Origin: Panicum virgatum
Lineage: Eukaryota > Streptophyta > Magnoliopsida > Poales > Poaceae
Assembly: GCF_016808335.1 (NCBI RefSeq)
Contig: NC_053144.1
Span: 56,684,195-56,748,194 of the forward strand
Direction: 5' to 3'
Length of the DNA stretch: 64,000 bases
Shown in pieces: positions 60,121 to 64,000 of this stretch (the stretch's first letter is position 1; each line of letters begins with the position of its first letter). A program made the position numbers and the translations under genes. The notes below the pieces were generated by a model. That model ran no database searches. It was given only the letters and a program-made list of their open reading frames with translations, and was not told the origin of the DNA.

Positions 60121-60282
60121 GGAGCATCTCCAACCCAGTGACTAAATGGGCCTATATTTCTTTTTTTAGTCTCCCAGGTAGAAAAAATAACTCCAGCCGG
60201 ACCTCTAAACGGGCTACCATTTTGTGGAGACCACCAAATTTTGGCCCAGAGCCCAACTGAAGGCCCTCTATTTCCACCCGAC
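60121..60282. mobile_element. Left half of a Tourist-like element
   Basis: GGAGCATCTCCAACC is followed by segments matching the MITE at 20060-20313 in order (TAGTCTCCCAGGTAGAAAAAA, ACCATTTTGTGGAGACCACC, AAATTTTGGCCCAGAG). It then breaks off after GGCCCTCTATTTCCACCC. The matching right half is not adjacent; a similar right-half interior starts at 63943. Confidence 0.72.
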
Positions 60283-60330
60283 ACGTGGGCCCCACTTATT
60301 TTTTTTCCCTCCTTCCCCTCTCCTCTAGTT

Positions 60331-61574
60331 GAGAAAATTGCAAAAATAGGACTCGAAATAATGCCTTTCGCAAATTTGCCATTTTAAACATCGCCATCGT
60401 ACAAATGGGACTCCAAACATTAATCACTTGATTATACTGCCATTTGAGGTATTTTTCATCATTTGTTTTTCTTTTTTCATGTATTTAGACAGTGATATAT
60501 CCCTTTTGCCCTTGTGCATGGATTACAATCAGCCAGAGCATTTATAGGACAGTCAGGGCCGCCGCCGCCATCGCCGAGGCAGGCCTGCCGCCGACGCCGT
60601 CCCCTGTCGCCCCGCCTCCCGCAGCACTGGACGACGAGGACGCGGACGACTGGGGCGACCGCATGCGGGCGAGCCCGCGGACGCGGGGCTGCTGCAGGAC
60701 GCGCTGCACGGCTCACGTGACCACGCACTGTCGCCAGCGGGCAACCTGCTGGCCGCTGGCGCCAGCGGCAAAGCGGCCATGCCGATAAAGCAGGAGAGGC
60801 AGGGCATCGACGAGGAATAGGGCAAGTACCCAATGATGCCGCAGGGCTTGCTCGGGGATGTGATGCGGTACCCGACGTTCGTGGAGGTTGTGGCGGCGCC
60901 GTCCGCCCCGACGCGCCGCGGCCTCAAGGGGCTAATGGCTCCGGCACGCCAGCGCGATGCATCCATGCCGTGGGTACAGGGATCCCTTGGCTGTGGGCTG
61001 TGGCCTAGTATGGGAAATGAAATGGAGGGTTCGGTGCTTTTGGGGACGATTGCTTGCTTGATTCCATGGCGACGGCTACCTGATCAACAAATCAATCATC
61101 TACACTCGTTTTGGGTTTTGCTAGCGATCTCGTAGATCGATGCATCAGTACGTGCGTGGTGTCGTGGGTGCTGGCTGGCTGGCTGCCCGCCGCCGCCCTT
61201 GGCAGGCAACCAGGCTGGCCGCGACCGCCCCTGGCAGACAGGCAAGCCGCTGCCCACGCGCCACGCCTGGTCGCAGAGGCGGCCCGACAGGCTGCTGCAG
61301 CTGCCGCGGGAGTGCAGGCAGGCCTGGCGGCCACCGCCGCTCGGTGTTTGCCGCCGCCCTCCGTGTCTGCCGCCGCCGATCCCATGCAAATATAGAGGGC
61401 AAGAAGGTCATTGCACCCTACCAAATACCTGAAAAGAAAAAAAAGAGGAAAAATATCCTAAATGGCAGTATAATTAAGTGGTTAATGTTTGGAGTCTCAT
61501 TTTTATGATCACGATGTTTAGAATGGCAAATTTGCGAAATGCATTATTTCGAGTCCTATTTTTACAATTTTCTC
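60331..61574. mobile_element. Mutator-like element, Pack-MULE type (1244 bp)
   Basis: The ends are long inverted repeats of about 180 bases (GAGAAAATTGCAAAAATAGG at the left, the same with one change at the right on the minus strand). CCTCTAGTT flanks both ends (60322-60330 and 61575-61583), the 9-bp duplication of Mutator-like elements. The interior (about 60530-61390) is strongly GC-rich, unlike the AT-rich ends, and has no transposase. This is the build of Pack-MULEs, which carry captured gene fragments. I could not identify the source gene. Confidence 0.88.
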
Positions 61575-61577
61575 CCT

Positions 61578-62030
61578 CTAGTTCGCACGCTGGGACGCGG
61601 CTCCCGCGCCGGCTGTCGCCGCCACCCGCCTCGCCGTCGCCGGAGATCCTCGCCCGCAGCGGCACCGGAAGCTCGTGAGCCCGACCCGCTTCCGGCAACT
61701 GTGGCACCGGTTGACCGACGACGACGTCCGGGGCGCCTTGGAGAGGGACTCCGCGGGGCCCGCCGGGGGCCGGTCGGCGGCCGGGGCGAACGGCCGCCAG
61801 AGCGCGGGAGGGGCAGCGGCAGCCGGCCGCAGCTTGTCGCACACCGCCGGCGAGGGAGACATGGAGGATGAGGAGGGCGACGGCGGCGAGTCGGAGGCGG
61901 CCAGGAAGCAGTTCTGGCAGAGGTTCTTGGTGGCCGGGTTACCCGAGAAACCGCAGCTGTTGGCGCAGAGCGTGAGCTCCGGTGCGTGCAGCTCCATCGG
62001 CTCCTCCACCTTCTTGTCGCGCTGCGCCAT
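61578..62030 (-). pseudogene. A20/AN1 stress-associated protein, truncated in AN1
   Basis: Starts [11 protein letters not shown] with a good start context (CCCATGGCG). The A20 finger is complete: C22, C26, C38 and C41 (CX3CX11CX2[11 protein letters not shown]...LCQNCF). A Ser/Pro/Ala-rich linker leads into the AN1 finger, which begins [20 protein letters not shown]. The second half, with the remaining cysteines and histidines (normally FCG..HRYSD.H.C), is absent. About 27 unrelated residues precede a TAG at 61578-61580. Length is 150 residues against about 160-180 in intact relatives. A20/AN1 proteins act in stress signalling, partly through ubiquitin. Probably a captured or decayed copy; expression cannot be excluded. 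Confidence 0.85.
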
Positions 62031-62799
62031 GGGGCCTCGAGAGAGAGAGAGGGGACGGCGAGGTGTCGTGAGAACTACCAGCTGCATGTGCAGATATCTA
62101 CAAGAATTTCCTTGCCTTTGGAATTGTCTCTAGCTATTCTTGGGTTGAAGTGTCAGTTTGATAATAGACCAATCAGAGAACATATCACTGATGTTGTCAG
62201 TTTGATAACAGAATTCAGTATGACATTTTGATAACAGCTAGTGGTGGTGCACAATCACAAGTTACAATCCTGAATTCACATCAGTATGATGACAGAATTC
62301 AGTATGACATTTTGATAACAGAATTCAGTTACAGCCTGAATTTAACATTCAGTCACACGATTCCTGAACTCCACTCTAAATTCACATCAATTACAATCTC
62401 CAATTTGGCATGCCTTGCTCCCCGCACATCAATTCACATCAATGTTATTTGTGTCCATCAGGCTCGAGTTCTAAATTCAGCATGGGTACTTGCGCAAAGC
62501 GTCCATGGTGATTTCATCTGTCGCAAAGACCTGCACATCATTTAAACAGGAATAGTGAGATGTAAACACAGTATGAGGAAATAAAGGCTTTGTTTGACTG
62601 ACCATCAATTCCTTGCCAATCAGCTGATCAAGCAACCAACTTGATATCCAGTTTCAGCATCCTTTCTCCACAGGATTTTGATCAACCTCTGATCCTGGCT
62701 GTTCTGCATCTTATTTGCCAAGCAGCTTCTCTTACAATGCCTGCGTCTGCATCAGAGTTTGAATAGGTTACTCAACTGTATCTTGCAGTGACTTGAGAC
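62031..62799. other. Upstream region of the truncated A20/AN1 gene
   Basis: Contains repeated GATAACAGAATTCAGTATGA-like segments at about 62205-62330. It could be an intron or 5' leader of the minus-strand gene. AG sites near 62080 would fit a 5'-UTR intron, as is common in rice relatives. Confidence 0.35.
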
Positions 62800-62968
62800 C
62801 AGTGGCGGATACAGAAATGGTTGAAGGGGGGGGCTGATTTCTTCTTCCTCTCTCTCCCTTTCTTCTTCCTCTCCTTCTTCCTCATCCTTTCTTCTCAAAA
62901 ATTTGAGGGGGGGCTCAAGGGGGGCTCCATGGTTTTTTGGGGTCTAGGGGGGGCTAGAGCCCCCCTAG
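62800..62968. mobile_element. 169-bp insertion with 9-bp target duplication, no inverted ends
   Basis: ACTTGAGAC occurs at 62791-62799 and 62969-62977. The insert begins CAGTGGCGGATACAG and ends with GGGGGGGCTAGAGCCCCCCTAG-type sequence that can fold into a hairpin. The terminal sequences are not inverted repeats of each other. CAGTGGCGGA starts recall abundant plant repeats. The class is not settled. Confidence 0.62.
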
Positions 62969-63394
62969 ACTTGAGACTGATAATATAACTCTTCAGCTTA
63001 CTGTCAGCATAAATACTTCCTGGTAATTCAACTAATTTATAATGATGGAAGCTGATCCATAAATACATCTGCAATTTATACTTTCTATATGGACAGATAG
63101 TCAGATGAATCAAAATGGAATGATCCTTCATATCAAAGGCATTATTAAAAGGATAACTAATTCTGCAAACACTTAGAAGCTATTGCAGATTACACTATCC
63201 CTAACTCTGAAACAAGGAATGCAAACAAATCCTGCCAGATTTGTACGCGAACCCAGATTATTGCCATCTGGATCCTACACATGTGTCGTATCCCTCCCAA
63301 ATCTTTTCCTGCAGATTAAACTAGTCACAGCCATGTTTTTGGCTCATCCTCCTACTGACAAACGCGCACAAGCACAGAAGCATCCTCACCTTGC

Positions 63395-63752
63395 GCCACG
63401 GAGAACTTGAGGACTTCAGGGAGGCCCCTCTCGGCAGCAGCCTTCGCTGGCGGCGGCGGCACCGGAGGACCCAGCGGCGCGGGGGAGAGGCGGCCGGTGC
63501 GGCACGAACTCGCCGCGGGTGCGGGAGGGAGGTCTCCGGCGGCCCTTGGGAAGCTGCAGGAGCGGCGAACCCGCTGTCGCTGGCCCACGTCCGGGCGCTG
63601 CCGCCGTGCGCAGGCGCGACACCGCCAAGCTCGCCGCCGCAGAGGCAGGTCGGCAGGGAGCTCGAGCAGCTCGCCGCCGCAGGAGCTGGAGCAGCCGTGG
63701 AGGGCAGGGTGCGGGTGCAGCCGGCGCAGAGGGAGGGCGACGGCATAGCGCT
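63395..63752 (-). CDS. Possible first exon of an unidentified gene
   Basis: On the minus strand, an ATG near 63746 opens a GC-rich frame rich in Ala, Ser, Pro and Arg. It reaches CGCAAG|GTGAGG at about 63397, a strong 5' splice site. Upstream there are TATA-like and tandemly repeated sequences. It could encode a transit-peptide-like leader, or be a non-coding first exon spliced to the truncated A20/AN1 exon. I recognise no family. Confidence 0.3.
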
Positions 63753-63817
63753 AGCGCGAGCGCGAGCAGAGCGAGGACGGGGGACAGTTTACTTTCTTTT
63801 CCCTGACAGCTGGGTCC

Positions 63818-63939
63818 AACTAGTCAGATTAATTTAGACTATATCATTTGGTCGGATTGATCGGAGTCGGCAGAGGACAACTAGTCAGATTAATTTAGAC
63901 TATATCATTTGGTCGGACTGACCGGAGTCGGTAGAGAAT
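63818..63939. repeat. 61-bp tandem duplication upstream of the possible exon
   Basis: Units begin AACTAGTCAGATTAATTTAG at 63818 and 63879 and differ by about three bases. They lie just upstream of the minus-strand exon candidate, where a promoter would be. Confidence 0.85.
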
Positions 63940-63942
63940 TTT

Positions 63943-64000
63943 AAATCTCTAAATTTTATATGAACCGGTCCAAAAATATAAAATAGAGGTTTAAATTTGG
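63943..64000. mobile_element. Right-half interior of a Tourist-like element, cut by the window edge
   Basis: CTCTAAATTTTATATGAACC and the following GGTTTAAATTTGG line up with the right half of the MITE at 20060-20313 (CTCTAAATTTTTATAGG ... GGCTCAAATTTAG). The expected inverted end would lie beyond the window. Confidence 0.5.

Noticed and set aside
60477..60966. Protein-coding gene inside the Mutator-like element
   Set aside because: Frames are GC-driven and no domain was recognised. Treated as a possible captured fragment only.

Overview
This window is nuclear DNA from a grass (Poaceae, most likely a panicoid). The evidence is the GC-rich exons with short GT-AG introns, dense Stowaway, Tourist and hAT MITEs, a CACTA mini-element with TTTGCCGTGTGC-type subterminal repeats, tRNA-derived SINEs, and an 11.1 kb Ty1/copia element of Sirevirus type. 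Most of the 64 kb is transposon-derived or has no recognisable gene.

Confident host genes: (1) galactinol synthase, minus strand, three exons (13460-14687), complete to the family's APSAA C-terminus, with heat-shock, ABRE and DRE-like motifs upstream. (2) Plastid ribosomal protein S1, plus strand, seven exons (20492-24115), 402 residues with a transit peptide and three S1 domains. (3) An R2R3-MYB factor, plus strand, two exons (57167-58618), 326 residues, resembling subgroup 20 (MYB2/78/108/112-like). A fourth recognisable gene, an A20/AN1 stress-associated protein (61578-62030, minus), is cut short inside its AN1 finger and lies in a nest of transposons. Positions 1-141 hold the 3' end of an unidentified coding sequence.

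Layout: 1-8 kb holds a gene end, a retroposon tail and many MITEs. 8.0-10.5 kb is an RTE-clade LINE (minus) inserted in a MITE. 10.5-11.4 kb holds another MITE and a 468 bp CACTA element with TAG target duplication. 11.4-12.9 kb is unexplained GC-rich DNA. 13.4-15.3 kb is galactinol synthase and its promoter. 16.3-17.4 kb holds three copies of an LTR-like unit. 18.1-18.9 kb holds a hAT MITE and a SINE, both with target duplications. 20.3-24.3 kb is RPS1. 28.1-30.2 kb is a 5'-truncated L1-type LINE (minus). 35.95-47.05 kb is the Sirevirus (minus), with two LTRs, 5-bp target duplication and several premature stops. 50.6-52.3 kb is a LINE tail next to a solo LTR. 56.9-58.9 kb is the MYB gene. 60.1-64 kb is a composite: two halves of a Tourist-like element may bracket the truncated A20/AN1 gene, which carries a Pack-MULE-like element just past its stop codon.

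The most unusual signal is a recurrent one. At seven or more places a 12-17 bp A-rich (or T-rich) insertion is flanked by 11-17 bp direct repeats. These look like retroposon insertions reduced to little more than the poly(A) tail. The genes show no operon-like linkage; each stands alone with its own promoter.
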